Under the pieces are notes generated by a model that worked only from the letters and a program-made list of their open reading frames with translations, had not been told where the DNA came from and made no database searches. 64,000 nucleotides of DNA from NCBI RefSeq assembly GCF_000278725.1, contig NZ_ALCA01000111.1, positions 1 to 64,000 of the forward strand. The letters are read 5' to 3'. This document shows positions 17,340 to 25,997 of this stretch, piece by piece (position 1 is the stretch's first letter; every line of letters begins with the position of its first letter). This DNA comes from Actinomyces sp. ICM47. GTDB lineage: Bacteria; Actinomycetota; Actinomycetes; Actinomycetales; Actinomycetaceae. Position numbers and translations under genes: made by a program.

Positions 17340-17642
17340 ATGGCAACCGATTACGATGCACCGCGTAAGAACGAAGACGAGGTCTCAGAGGACTCGATTG
17401 AGGAGCTGAAGTCCCGTCGCAACGATGCCGGTTCAGCCGAGATCGAAGAAGACGAGAACGAGGCTGCCGAGAACTTTGAGCTTCCCGGTGCCGACCTGTC
17501 CAAGGAAGAGCTGACCGTTCACGTCGTTCCGCGCCAGGATGATGAGTTCACCTGCTCGGAGTGCTTCCTCGTCCACCATGCGTCGCAGCTCGATCACGTG
17601 GATGCCAACGGCAATCCTGTGTGCACCGAGTGCGCGATGTAA
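17340..17642 (+). CDS. DUF4193 family protein
   Basis: 100-residue acidic protein of the actinobacterial DUF4193 family. The first two thirds are Glu/Asp-rich; the C terminus carries two CxxC pairs (FTCSECFLVHH and PVCTECAM), implying a zinc ribbon. It is typically abundant and small; some relatives interact with the transcription machinery but I cannot assign a role. It is 9 bases upstream of the DUF3710 gene. In mycobacteria a DUF3093 gene and dut lie between these two; both are absent here. Confidence 0.85.
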   Translation: MATDYDAPRKNEDEVSEDSIEELKSRRNDAGSAEIEEDENEAAENFELPGADLSKEELTVHVVPRQDDEFTCSECFLVHHASQLDHVDANGNPVCTECAM

Positions 17643-17651
17643 GGTAGAGGG

Positions 17652-18284
17652 ATGTTCGGACGAAAGAAAAAGACATACAACGACGACTTCGACGAGGTTG
17701 AGGCGCTGCCTCGCCTCAGTGACGAAGACGCCGAAATCTGGAGTCAGCCCGGTCCTCGCAACTACAAGGACGTGGATACCTCCGAAGGCTACGTCGACAT
17801 GGGTGCCATTCTACTCCCGTCTCGTCCGGGTATGCAGCTGCGCACCCAGGTCGCCGACGACGGCACCACCGTCCTGCAGATTCTCGTAGTACTCGGTAAC
17901 TCGGGCATCCAGATGAGCGTCGCTGCCGCGCCGCGATCCGGCGGAGTCTGGGATGAGCTGCGCGATGAAATCCGTGCGGGCTTCGAGAAGCAGGGTGCCA
18001 AGGTTGCCGACATCCGCACGCGCTACGGTGCCGAGCTGCTCGTTGATATGCCGATGAAGATGCCTGATGGCCGCTCCGCGACCTCGCGCATGCGCATCCT
18101 GGGCCGCGAAGGCGACCGCTGGTTCGCGCGCATCGACATCATCGGCCCCGCCGCCGCCAACGCTGAGTCCGGACTCGAGATCGAAAAGGTCATCGACCGC
18201 ATCGTCATTCGTCGCGACGAGCAGCCGCGCACGCGCCTGGAGCTACTGCCCGTTCACCTGCCCGCAGGCGCCCAGGAGGACTGA
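17652..18284 (+). CDS. DUF3710 family protein
   Basis: 210-residue actinobacterial protein of the DUF3710 family: a short basic start (MFGRKKK), an acidic linker, then a compact alpha/beta domain (VDMGAILLP, LRTQVADDGTTVLQI, GGVWDELRDEI). No catalytic residues recognised. First of three closely packed genes (1-2 base gap, then a 1-base stop/start overlap) with the OB-fold and DUF3159 genes, an order conserved in actinobacteria. Confidence 0.85.
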   Translation: MFGRKKKTYNDDFDEVEALPRLSDEDAEIWSQPGPRNYKDVDTSEGYVDMGAILLPSRPGMQLRTQVADDGTTVLQILVVLGNSGIQMSVAAAPRSGGVWDELRDEIRAGFEKQGAKVADIRTRYGAELLVDMPMKMPDGRSATSRMRILGREGDRWFARIDIIGPAAANAESGLEIEKVIDRIVIRRDEQPRTRLELLPVHLPAGAQED

Positions 18285-18285
18285 C

Positions 18286-18666
18286 ATGGCCTCGTGGATT
18301 TCTCGGGTCGGTGCGGCCCTCGGCCTGGATAAGGACGCGCGTTCCTTGGATGCCGCCCTCGACGAAGATTCTGCGCGCGCCGCCCGCGGCGTCACACCCA
18401 TCCGCGACGTGACCGACCGCAGCCACGCGCTGGTGTTCGGCACCCTCCTGAGTATGACCTACCCGCCGAAGGAGGGTACCCAGCGTGTTCTCGTCGCCAC
18501 GCTCTACGATGGAACCGACACGCTCGAATTGCGCTGGCCGGGCCGCTCATCCATCCCGGGCCTGAGCGTCGGTCAGCGCCTCGAAGTTGAGGGCACCGTC
18601 GGTCGTGTTGGCGAGCGCACGGTCATCATCAATCCCCTGTACCATGTCATCGCGGGGGAGGGCTGA
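18286..18666 (+). CDS. OB-fold nucleic-acid-binding-type protein
   Basis: 126 residues from the ATG at 18286, which has AGGAGG six to seven bases upstream; the frame extends further 5' but there it is an overlap with the DUF3710 gene. After an Ala-rich start, residues about 50-125 form a five-strand OB pattern (HALVFGTLLSMTYPP, QRVLVATLYDGTDTLELRW, GQRLEVEGTVGRV, RTVIINPLYHV). OB proteins of this kind resemble RecG/aspartyl-tRNA synthetase anticodon domains; binding partner unknown. The stop overlaps the next start (TGATG). Confidence 0.75.
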   Translation: MASWISRVGAALGLDKDARSLDAALDEDSARAARGVTPIRDVTDRSHALVFGTLLSMTYPPKEGTQRVLVATLYDGTDTLELRWPGRSSIPGLSVGQRLEVEGTVGRVGERTVIINPLYHVIAGEG

Positions 18667-19343
18667 TGCCCGCGCCGCGCTGGATGAGCCAGGCTGCCTC
18701 CGAGAAATTCTCGTGGTCGCAGACCCTGGGCGGCACACGCGGCGTCATTGAGACCAGCGCTCCCGGGCTGATCTTCGTCATCGTCTACGTCGCAACCCAC
18801 GCCCTCGTGCCAACCCTCGTCGCGGCCTCCGCCGTCGCAGTCATCGCCTGCATTATTCGACTGATCCAGCGTCAGAGCACTCAACAGGCCGTCTCGGGGT
18901 TTTTCGGCGTCGCGGTTGGCGTTATTCTGGCCGCCGCGACCGGGCGTGGCGAAAACTATTTTGCGTGGGGGATCGTCACGAACCTCGCCATGGCCGCGGC
19001 CTTCGCCCTGTCAGTCCTCGCGCGGCGTTCCCTGGTCGGCTTCTTCTACGCGATGCTTACCGGCCTCCCAACGGGCTGGCAGCGTGACCCCTCCCTGCGC
19101 CCCCTCCGCCGCCGTTGCGCCCTGCTCACGTGGATGTGGGCGGGTTTGTTTGGCCTGCGCGTCGCCGTCCAAGCCCCCCTGTGGGCCGCAGGCGCGGTCG
19201 CGGCACTCGGCATCGCCAAGCTCGCCTTGGGTCTGCCGCTCTTCGCGCTCGGTGCCTGGGCCACCTGGTGGGGCCTGCGCGACTACTCCTCGTCCTCCGT
19301 CTCCTCTTCCGAGGACGGGGACGCTACGGCCTCGCGCAGCTGA
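18666..19343 (+). CDS. DUF3159 family membrane protein
   Basis: 225-residue integral membrane protein of the DUF3159 family with five or six hydrophobic segments (near residues 35-65, 76-95, 99-118, 150-170, 175-205). The conserved signature RGVIETSAPGLIFVIVY is present near the N terminus. Function unknown; it has been noted beside K+-channel regulator genes in actinobacteria, as here. Its 3' end overlaps the convergent trkA gene by 61 bases, so the last 20 codons serve both strands and the Ser/Glu/Asp-rich tail is shared with an acidic tail on the other strand. Confidence 0.82.
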   Translation: MPAPRWMSQAASEKFSWSQTLGGTRGVIETSAPGLIFVIVYVATHALVPTLVAASAVAVIACIIRLIQRQSTQQAVSGFFGVAVGVILAAATGRGENYFAWGIVTNLAMAAAFALSVLARRSLVGFFYAMLTGLPTGWQRDPSLRPLRRRCALLTWMWAGLFGLRVAVQAPLWAAGAVAALGIAKLALGLPLFALGAWATWWGLRDYSSSSVSSSEDGDATASRS

Positions 19344-19981
19344 TCCAGAGCCGACGCATCCGAATCCGGCACCAGCAGCAACAGCTCGTCCGAGGCCTCG
19401 AATACGTCATCGGCGCTGGGAGTGAGCGGACGCCCATCGCGCAGTAGCGCAGCCAGGACGGAGCGCGGGGGCAACTCCAGGGAGTGCACGCGCCTGCCGA
19501 CCACGGGCGAATCCTCGGGAAGAATCAGTGCGTGCATGGACACAGCAGCGGTATTGAACGAAAAGAGACGCACCGGGATGCCGATGGAGACAGCCTCCTC
19601 GACCAGAGCGGTCATGATACGCGGCGTCGACACCGATACGTCGACACCCCATGCCTGATCGAAAAGCCACTCGTTATTCGGATTGTTCAGGCGTGCGACG
19701 ACACGCGGGACGGCGAACTCTGTCTTGGATAGCAGCGAAATCACCAGATTCGCTTTGTCGTCGCCGGTCGCTGCGACAACGACGTCCGCCTCCTCCACGC
19801 CGGCGTCACGCAGAGCATCAGGCGAGCAAGCGTCCGCAAGCACCCAGTCCGCGTCCGCGACGGTCGCGATGCGCAGCTTCTCCGGCATGTTGTCGATGAG
19901 TGTGATGTCGTGGCCGTGCGCCAGCAGCTCCAGGGCGACGCTGCGGCCCACCGAACCCGCTCCCGCGATGACGATTTTCAT
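19283..19981 (-). CDS. trkA: TrkA-type K+ transport regulator (RCK), copy 1
   Basis: 232-residue cytoplasmic regulator with a Rossmann RCK-N domain (MKIVIAGAGSVGRSVALEL, nucleotide-binding GxGxxG) and a smaller RCK-C domain (VVGRRVHSLELPPRSVLAAL) near residues 150-215, ending in an acidic tail. Half the length of E. coli TrkA, so it acts as a dimer or with its neighbour. Start at ATG 19981 because GGAGG lies seven bases upstream; the ATG at 19987 abuts that site. Downstream gene of a two-gene operon, with 2 bases separating it from the second trkA. Corresponds in context to mycobacterial ceoB/ceoC. Confidence 0.87.
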   Translation of the reverse strand: MKIVIAGAGSVGRSVALELLAHGHDITLIDNMPEKLRIATVADADWVLADACSPDALRDAGVEEADVVVAATGDDKANLVISLLSKTEFAVPRVVARLNNPNNEWLFDQAWGVDVSVSTPRIMTALVEEAVSIGIPVRLFSFNTAAVSMHALILPEDSPVVGRRVHSLELPPRSVLAALLRDGRPLTPSADDVFEASDELLLLVPDSDASALDQLREAVASPSSEEETEDEE

Positions 19982-19983
19982 GC

Positions 19984-20649
19984 TCATTCCTCCGTCTTGG
20001 GCGGACTCGCCAGCTGGTCACGCAGCTGCGTCGTGTCCGTCCCGTTGATCGCGAAATACAGTTGATCGTGCTCTTGCACAACGAAGCTGGGTTCGGCCGT
20101 GCGGATCGAACCCAGGCGCGATGTGAAGATGACCCGGCATCCTGTGAGTTCCTCGACGACTGCGAAGCTCAGGCCATACCAGTGGGGGGAGGGGGTCACG
20201 TTGACGAGGCCGACCGCGCCGGTTGGGTGGGACCAGATGAGTGAGGCATCCGGGGGAAGCATGCGGCGAAGGACGGATTCGGCGGTGCGCTGCACGGAGG
20301 CCACCGTGGGGATGCCCAGGCGCTCGTAGAGATAGGCGCGCGTGGGATCGTAGATGCGGGCCACCACGTGCTCAACGTGGAAAACCTCACGTGCGACGCG
20401 CGCGGCGATAATGTTCGAGTTATCACCCGAAGAGACCGCCGCAAAGGCGTACGCGTCCTTGATGTTCGCTTGACGCAGGCAGTCGCGGTCCATGCCTACG
20501 CCCGTGACTCTCCGGCCAGAAAAGTCGGGGGACAGGCGCGCGAAAGCCTTGGAATCCTGGTCAATAATGGCCACGGAATGACCCACTGCGTCGAGCGTTG
20601 ATGCCAGGCGGGCACCAACGCGCCCGCAACCCATGATCACAAAGTGCAC
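19984..20649 (-). CDS. trkA: TrkA-type K+ transport regulator (RCK), copy 2
   Basis: 221-residue RCK protein with GxGxxG in MHFVIMGCGRVGARLAS and an acidic Asp at the end of the second strand (VAIIDQDSKAF). The GTG at 20649 is chosen because MHFVIMGCGRVG is the family's usual beginning; the longer frame adds eight atypical residues. Divergent from the KimA-like transporter with 91 bases between the starts, which suggests joint control and that these two subunits gate it. The N-terminal domain is intact for nucleotide binding; the C-terminal RCK-C lies near residues 150-215. Confidence 0.86.
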   Translation of the reverse strand: MHFVIMGCGRVGARLASTLDAVGHSVAIIDQDSKAFARLSPDFSGRRVTGVGMDRDCLRQANIKDAYAFAAVSSGDNSNIIAARVAREVFHVEHVVARIYDPTRAYLYERLGIPTVASVQRTAESVLRRMLPPDASLIWSHPTGAVGLVNVTPSPHWYGLSFAVVEELTGCRVIFTSRLGSIRTAEPSFVVQEHDQLYFAINGTDTTQLRDQLASPPKTEE

Positions 20650-20740
20650 GAGAACCAAACTACTCCGGTGCACGCCAGATGGCCACGCGTGCTCATGTGT
20701 CTTTCCCAGACGCGGGTCAGGTGGACTACGCTTAACATTC

Positions 20741-22813
20741 GTGATGAACTTGTTGGCTTACGCGAAGCGCGTGCTCATCGGGCGCCCGATGCGATCGGAC
20801 GCGATGGGTCACCAGCTTCTCCCCAAACGCATTGCCCTCCCGATTTTTGCTTCGGACGCGCTGTCGTCGGTTGCTTATGCACCCGATGAAGTTCTCTTAA
20901 CGCTGGCGCTCGCCGGAAGCATGGCAGCCGTCCAATCCGTGTGGGTGGGCGTTGTGGTTGCCCTCGTCCTGGCAGTCGTGGTCGCTTCCTACCGGCAGAC
21001 TGTCCACGCCTATCCGTCGGGTGGCGGCGATTATGAGGTTGTGACCACGAACCTCGGGCGTTCCTGGGGACTACTTGTGGCCTCGGCTCTGCTGGTCGAC
21101 TACATCCTGACGGTCGCCGTCTCGATTTCCTCGGGTGCCAGTTACATCACCACAGCCGTGCCATCGTTGCTCGGTCATGAGGTCCCCATCGCGGTTGCTC
21201 TCGTCATCATTTTGGCGACGCTCAACCTGCGCGGTACCCGTGAAGCGGGCAGCGCCTTTGCTGTGCCCACGTACGTGTACATGTTTTCTATCGGTCTCAT
21301 GGTTGTCGTCGGCTTCGCGAAGATGGCGACGGGCCATCTAGGTACTGCCCCCACGGCTGCCTACGATCTCGTGGCGGCCCCCGGACATGCCGACGGCTTG
21401 GCCGGACTGGCGGGTGCCTTCTTGCTCATGCGTGCCTTCTCCTCGGGCTGTGCGGCCCTGACCGGCGTCGAAGCTATCTCGAACGGCGTGCCCATGTTCC
21501 GTCGCCCGAAATCCCGCAATGCCGCGACAACCTTGGCGATGCTGGGCATGATCGCGGCCTCCATGATGATCTCAATCCTCGTGCTTGCTCGCGCCACGGG
21601 CGTCAAGATCGTCGAAGACCCGGCCGCGCAGCTGACTCTCGACGGTGCCCCTGTCCCTGAGAAGACCCCTGTTGACCCCGCGATTTCACAGATCGCTTCC
21701 GCGGTGTTCGGGCACGGATCCGTGCTGTTCATTCTGGTCACCGTCGTCACCGGCTTCATTCTGGTGCTCGCTGGAAACACTGCGTTTAACGGCTTCCCAA
21801 CCCTGGCCTCGGTCCTGTCACGCGACTCCTTCCTGCCTCACCAGATGGTGCGTCGCGGCGACCGCCTGTCCTACTCCAATGGCATCGTCGTGCTCACCGT
21901 CGCGGCGATCGCGCTGATCGTCGGCTTCCAGGCACAGACCACACGCCTCATCCAGCTCTACGTCGTCGGTGTCTTCATCTCCTTCACGCTCTCGCAGCTG
22001 GGCATGATTAAGCACTGGAATAGGCAGCTGCGTACGCGCCAGTCGGGTCAGGAACGCATGAGTGTGCTGCGCTCGCGCGCCGTCAACATCGTCGGCTTCA
22101 TGATGACGGGCGCGGTTCTCCTGATCGTTCTGGCTACCAAGTTCACGCACGGTGCTTGGATCACCCTGCTGATGATCGCCGTTGCGTTCTGTGGTCAGAT
22201 CTCGATTCATCGCCACTATAAGACTGTCCGTGAGCAGCTGCGGGTTGATGACTGGCACGCGCGCCGTGCTCTTCCGACCCGCGTGCGCGCCCTCGTCCTC
22301 GTCTCCTCCCTGTCTCGCCCCGCGATGCGCGCTATCGCGGCCGCCCGAGCTTCTTCACCGACGTCCATTGAACTCGTCTCGGTCGTCGCCGACGACGAGG
22401 AAGAGAACAGGATGCTGCGTCAGTGGCGTGCCTCGGGAGTGCCCGTGCCGCTGACTCTCCTGTCTGCGCCCTACCGTGACATCGCTTCGGTGATCCTGCA
22501 GTACGTGCGCAGTCGCCGTCGCGCGATGCCCACCGAGATGCTTGTCGTCTACATGCCCCAGTTCCTCGTCACCCACTGGTGGGAGAACCTGGTTCACAAC
22601 CAGTCCGGTCTGCGCCTGCGGGCCGCTCTCCTGGACGTGCCCGGCGTGGTCATTACGATCGTGCCCTGGCAACTCGGAGAGGACGACGTCGTGGAGGGGC
22701 GTCAGCGCGTCAACGATCCGTTCTTGCGCGTGGGAGCACCGACCTCGTCTGAGTCGAATGCCCATGCTGAGCAGCCCGCTAATGCGCATGACACCGCTGA
22801 GGAGTCCTCATGA
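20741..22813 (+). CDS. KimA-type K+ transporter (APC/KUP-related permease)
   Basis: 690-residue permease resembling Bacillus KimA (YdaO), a high-affinity K+:H+ symporter: LLPKRIALPIFASDALSSVAYA, then AYPSGGGDYEVV, LLVDYILTVAVSIS, LLMRAFSSGCAALTGVEAIS and SNGIVVLTVAAIALI correspond stepwise. About 12 membrane helices occupy residues 25-480; the remaining 200 form a cytoplasmic domain with an alternating strand-helix pattern that ends in MLVVYMPQFLVTHWWENLVHNQSG. Databases usually label it APC family permease. Start at GTG 20741, eight bases after a TACGCT -10 box, so probably leaderless; the ATG at 20744 is equally possible. Overlaps the methyltransferase gene by four bases (ATGA). Confidence 0.85.
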   Translation: MMNLLAYAKRVLIGRPMRSDAMGHQLLPKRIALPIFASDALSSVAYAPDEVLLTLALAGSMAAVQSVWVGVVVALVLAVVVASYRQTVHAYPSGGGDYEVVTTNLGRSWGLLVASALLVDYILTVAVSISSGASYITTAVPSLLGHEVPIAVALVIILATLNLRGTREAGSAFAVPTYVYMFSIGLMVVVGFAKMATGHLGTAPTAAYDLVAAPGHADGLAGLAGAFLLMRAFSSGCAALTGVEAISNGVPMFRRPKSRNAATTLAMLGMIAASMMISILVLARATGVKIVEDPAAQLTLDGAPVPEKTPVDPAISQIASAVFGHGSVLFILVTVVTGFILVLAGNTAFNGFPTLASVLSRDSFLPHQMVRRGDRLSYSNGIVVLTVAAIALIVGFQAQTTRLIQLYVVGVFISFTLSQLGMIKHWNRQLRTRQSGQERMSVLRSRAVNIVGFMMTGAVLLIVLATKFTHGAWITLLMIAVAFCGQISIHRHYKTVREQLRVDDWHARRALPTRVRALVLVSSLSRPAMRAIAAARASSPTSIELVSVVADDEEENRMLRQWRASGVPVPLTLLSAPYRDIASVILQYVRSRRRAMPTEMLVVYMPQFLVTHWWENLVHNQSGLRLRAALLDVPGVVITIVPWQLGEDDVVEGRQRVNDPFLRVGAPTSSESNAHAEQPANAHDTAEESS

Positions 22814-24159
22814 GTCACCGTCCGTCCCGTCGCCGCTCTTCTCAGCGTCGTCGCCCCGCAAACACGCAGCCCCGCGAGGGGGTCGGTGAGATCCTCCAGC
22901 TGACCGTCGGTGAACCCGCGCACGGCGGCGCGTGCGTCGCCCGTGACGAGAACGGACGCGTTGTCTTCGTACGCCACGCGGCACCCGGCGAGATCGTTCG
23001 TGCGCGCGTGACCGCCGTCCAGAAGAAGCTCGCATGGGCGGATGCCGTCGAGGTCCTCTCCGCCTCCGAAGATCGCGTGGAGTCCGTTTGGCCTCAGGCA
23101 GGTCCCGGAGGTGTCGGCGGTGGTGAACTCGCGCACCTGACTCCGGTCGCCCAGCGCGCCTGGAAGTCCCGCGTGATCGCCGGGCAGGTACGCCGCGTGG
23201 GTGGCGAGGCCCTGGCCGAGGCCGTGGATGCCCTCGGGGGAGTGCGTGTCGCGCCCGCGCCAGGGGATGAGGATCCGAACGATAAGCTGGTCGGTCGCCG
23301 TTCGCGCATCGACGTCGTCATCGACGAGGCGGGCCGCGCCGGCATGCATGAGTTCCGCGGCCGACGCGTGATCGCACTCGAGGACATGCCGCTGGCCGTG
23401 CCAGCGATCCGTGAACTCGGCCTGTTCGATGAAGGGACGCCGTGGCGACGCCTGTGGAAACCGGGGGACCGCGTGCGCGCGGTGGCCCCTTCCGGCGGCG
23501 ATCCCGTTGTCCTGATCGGCGAGGACACCTACGCAGCCGACGGCGTGCGTATTGACGCCGATGTGTTGCGTTGGAACGTGCCCGTCGGTGGCGTGGAGGA
23601 GTCCTACTACGTGCGTCCCTCCGGCTTCTGGCAGACGCACGTGCGCGGTGCCGAGGTGCTCGCGAACGCCGTTCTGGCTGCGGCGTTCGGCGTCGACGAG
23701 GCCGGGGTCGGTCGCGCGGTCATGGAACTGTACTCGGGCGCGGGCCTGTTTTCCGTGCCGCTCGCGCGCGCTGTCGGCGAGACCGGTCGTGTTGCGACGC
23801 TTGAGGGCGAGGAGGGTGCCGTGCGTGACGCCGGAGAGAACCTCGCCGCGTTCGACTGGGTGGATGCCTTCGCCGGGAACGTGGATCACGAGGGCGTCGT
23901 CGACCTGTCGGGCCAGCTGGGAGCCGTGCCCGATGTAGTCGTGGCTGATCCGCCGCGCGCCGGTGCTGGTGCCGAGGTCTGCCAGGCCATCGCGGCCACG
24001 GGTACTCCGCGCGTCGTGCTCGTCTCGTGCGACCCGGCGGCGGGCGCGCGCGACCTGCGTGCCCTCACCGAGGCCGGGTACCAGCTCGAATCACTGCAGG
24101 CCTGGGACCTCTTCCCACACACCCACCACGTGGAGATGGTGTCGGTCCTTCACCGCTAG
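22810..24159 (+). CDS. TRAM-domain SAM-dependent RNA methyltransferase (TrmA/RlmD family)
   Basis: 449-residue RNA uridine-5-methyltransferase-like enzyme. N-terminal TRAM domain (VGEILQLTVGEPAHGGACVARD near residues 18-40), a central RNA-binding region, then the Rossmann methyltransferase core: MELYSGAGLFSVPLA (SAM loop), VVADPPRAG (motif IV) and VVLVSCDPAAGARDL with the catalytic Cys, ending in the family's WDLFPHTHHVE box. In actinobacteria this family member is consistently next to the K+ transporter gene; tRNA or 23S rRNA specificity cannot be decided. Its first Cys of the usual iron-sulphur cluster is not evident. Confidence 0.88.
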   Translation: MSHRPSRRRSSQRRRPANTQPREGVGEILQLTVGEPAHGGACVARDENGRVVFVRHAAPGEIVRARVTAVQKKLAWADAVEVLSASEDRVESVWPQAGPGGVGGGELAHLTPVAQRAWKSRVIAGQVRRVGGEALAEAVDALGGVRVAPAPGDEDPNDKLVGRRSRIDVVIDEAGRAGMHEFRGRRVIALEDMPLAVPAIRELGLFDEGTPWRRLWKPGDRVRAVAPSGGDPVVLIGEDTYAADGVRIDADVLRWNVPVGGVEESYYVRPSGFWQTHVRGAEVLANAVLAAAFGVDEAGVGRAVMELYSGAGLFSVPLARAVGETGRVATLEGEEGAVRDAGENLAAFDWVDAFAGNVDHEGVVDLSGQLGAVPDVVVADPPRAGAGAEVCQAIAATGTPRVVLVSCDPAAGARDLRALTEAGYQLESLQAWDLFPHTHHVEMVSVLHR

Positions 24160-25997
24160 CGGCTCCTCCTGCGCTCCTGTATGCGCGACCCCCACGAGGT
24201 CTGCGTGCGGGCAGCAATAGCGCGGCGCTGATCGCGGTACATGCGATCCACCAGGTCGCGCTCGGACACCCAACCGACCACGCGGCGATCCTCATCCAGA
24301 ACGGGCAACGCCTGCAAGCCGGTGGACCTCAGCGCCCCGAGAACCTCGGATGGGGGAGCGGAGGCCGCCACGGCCTCGTCGATGAGAGGCAGATCCGAGA
24401 CGGGAGCGTCGAGCGAACCGCCCTCCTGCGTGAGTTCGGCCAGGCGCAGCGAGGACACGAGGCCCGCGAAGCGCCCCTCATTATCGACGACCGGGAGAGC
24501 GGTCTCCTTCGTGCGGCGCAGCGCCGACAGCGCGGAGGCAACGGAACGGGTGCAGGCCAGGACCTCCGGGGCTGCGATCATCCACTGCGAGGCCTCGCGC
24601 GTACCCAGCAGCGTGCCCTCAACAGGATCGTCAAGAACGTCGCCGCGGCGGCGCAGCTTCTCCGTGTAGATCGTCGCGCGGGTGAGGAAACGCGAGGCTC
24701 CCGTCGCAATGACGACCGCCAACATCATGGGGAGAATCAACGAGAACTGCCCCGTCATCTCCACGATGATGAGCACCGCCGTCATCGGCGCGCGGGCCGC
24801 ACCCGCGAAGGCCGCGCCCATGCCCACCACAGCGAAGACGCCGACTGGCGAATTCGTCACAGGCGACAGCGCGTCCCCAAAAGCAGCGCCAGCCATCGCG
24901 CCGATAAACAGCGTCGGGGCGAACACGCCACCCGAGCCGCCCATGCCGATAGTGAAGGACGTGTACAGCGCACGCCCCACCATGAGCGCCAACAGGAAGC
25001 CGATCGAGTAGTTGCCCGCGATCGCCTCCTCCTCCAGCGGATAGCCCGACCCGTACATGTACGGGAAAGCCACGAGGCCAGCGCCCAGGAGCAAGCCAAG
25101 GACGCCCGGGCGCGCCCACTCGGGCAGGCGCGTGTGCGCCCATACCCAGTCAATGGCGTCCTCGGAGGCATAGAGAATCTTCGAGAAACCGAGGCCGCAG
25201 AGTCCCGCAACGAGACCGAGGAGGGCCACCCACCACATGTCCGACATGGACGCGAAGGCTAGGTTGTCGGCGACGCGCACGACCATCTCGTCACCCTGTA
25301 GGAGGCGCGCCACGATGGAGGAGGTGACGGCTGAGAGAACGACGAAGCCAAAGGTCTCAGCCGTGAACTCGACGAGGATGACCTCGAGGGCGAAAACCGC
25401 GCCCGCCAAGGGCGCATGAAAGGTTGCCGCGATACCCGCCGCCGACCCGCAGGAGGCAAGAAGGACGACGCGGGAGACAGGCATACGCATCCACGAGGCA
25501 ATGGTTGAGCCGAGCGATGCCCCCACCTGGACGATGGGTCCCTCGCGGCCTGCCGAACCGCCGGAGCCGATTGTGAGGGCCGAGGCCAGGATCTTCACGA
25601 TCGCGACTCGCCCGGGGATGAGCCCACCCTTGCGGCGCACCGCGAGCATGACCTCGGGGATACCGTGGCCCTTCGCGGATGGTGCGTAGCGCTGGATAAG
25701 TGGCCCGTAGATGAAGCCTGCTATGGCGGGGGACAGCAGCAGGAACAGCCACGGTGCCCAGCCCCAGACGCCGTGCGACTGCCCGATGTGGGTCGTGTAC
25801 TCGTCGAAGCCGGTCGACACCCACGTCCACCCGCGAATCGCGAGGTTAAACAGGACCGCTGCCGCGCCGACAACCGCGCCGACGAGCGCGGCGGCCACGC
25901 CGAGCAAGGACCGATGGGCGGCGACCGTGTGGCCGACGCGAACGCGTGTCCCCGCAGCCGAGTGGTCGGACTGCGGGGACTTCGATGAGAGTGTCAC
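24156..25997 (-). CDS. ClC-family chloride transporter with C-terminal CBS pair
   Basis: 613-residue ClC protein. Selectivity-filter motifs: GSGGSAGREGPIVQVGASL (the gating glutamate of GREGP is present, as in Cl-/H+ antiporters), CGSAAGIAATFHAPLAGAVF, and GGSGGVFAPTLFIGA near residue 350. Residues about 440-610 hold two CBS motifs (LVSSLRLAELTQEGG; VVGWVSERDLVDRMY) that usually bind adenine nucleotides. The GTG start overlaps the upstream peptidase stop by four bases (GTGA). The 3' end overlaps the convergent methyltransferase gene by four bases. Confidence 0.9.
   Translation of the reverse strand: MTLSSKSPQSDHSAAGTRVRVGHTVAAHRSLLGVAAALVGAVVGAAAVLFNLAIRGWTWVSTGFDEYTTHIGQSHGVWGWAPWLFLLLSPAIAGFIYGPLIQRYAPSAKGHGIPEVMLAVRRKGGLIPGRVAIVKILASALTIGSGGSAGREGPIVQVGASLGSTIASWMRMPVSRVVLLASCGSAAGIAATFHAPLAGAVFALEVILVEFTAETFGFVVLSAVTSSIVARLLQGDEMVVRVADNLAFASMSDMWWVALLGLVAGLCGLGFSKILYASEDAIDWVWAHTRLPEWARPGVLGLLLGAGLVAFPYMYGSGYPLEEEAIAGNYSIGFLLALMVGRALYTSFTIGMGGSGGVFAPTLFIGAMAGAAFGDALSPVTNSPVGVFAVVGMGAAFAGAARAPMTAVLIIVEMTGQFSLILPMMLAVVIATGASRFLTRATIYTEKLRRRGDVLDDPVEGTLLGTREASQWMIAAPEVLACTRSVASALSALRRTKETALPVVDNEGRFAGLVSSLRLAELTQEGGSLDAPVSDLPLIDEAVAASAPPSEVLGALRSTGLQALPVLDEDRRVVGWVSERDLVDRMYRDQRRAIAARTQTSWGSRIQERRRSR

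Noticed and set aside
20650-20740. Possible cyclic di-AMP (ydaO) riboswitch upstream of the KimA-like gene
   Set aside because: Only 91 bases separate the divergent starts and the predicted mRNA is leaderless, leaving no room for the aptamer.
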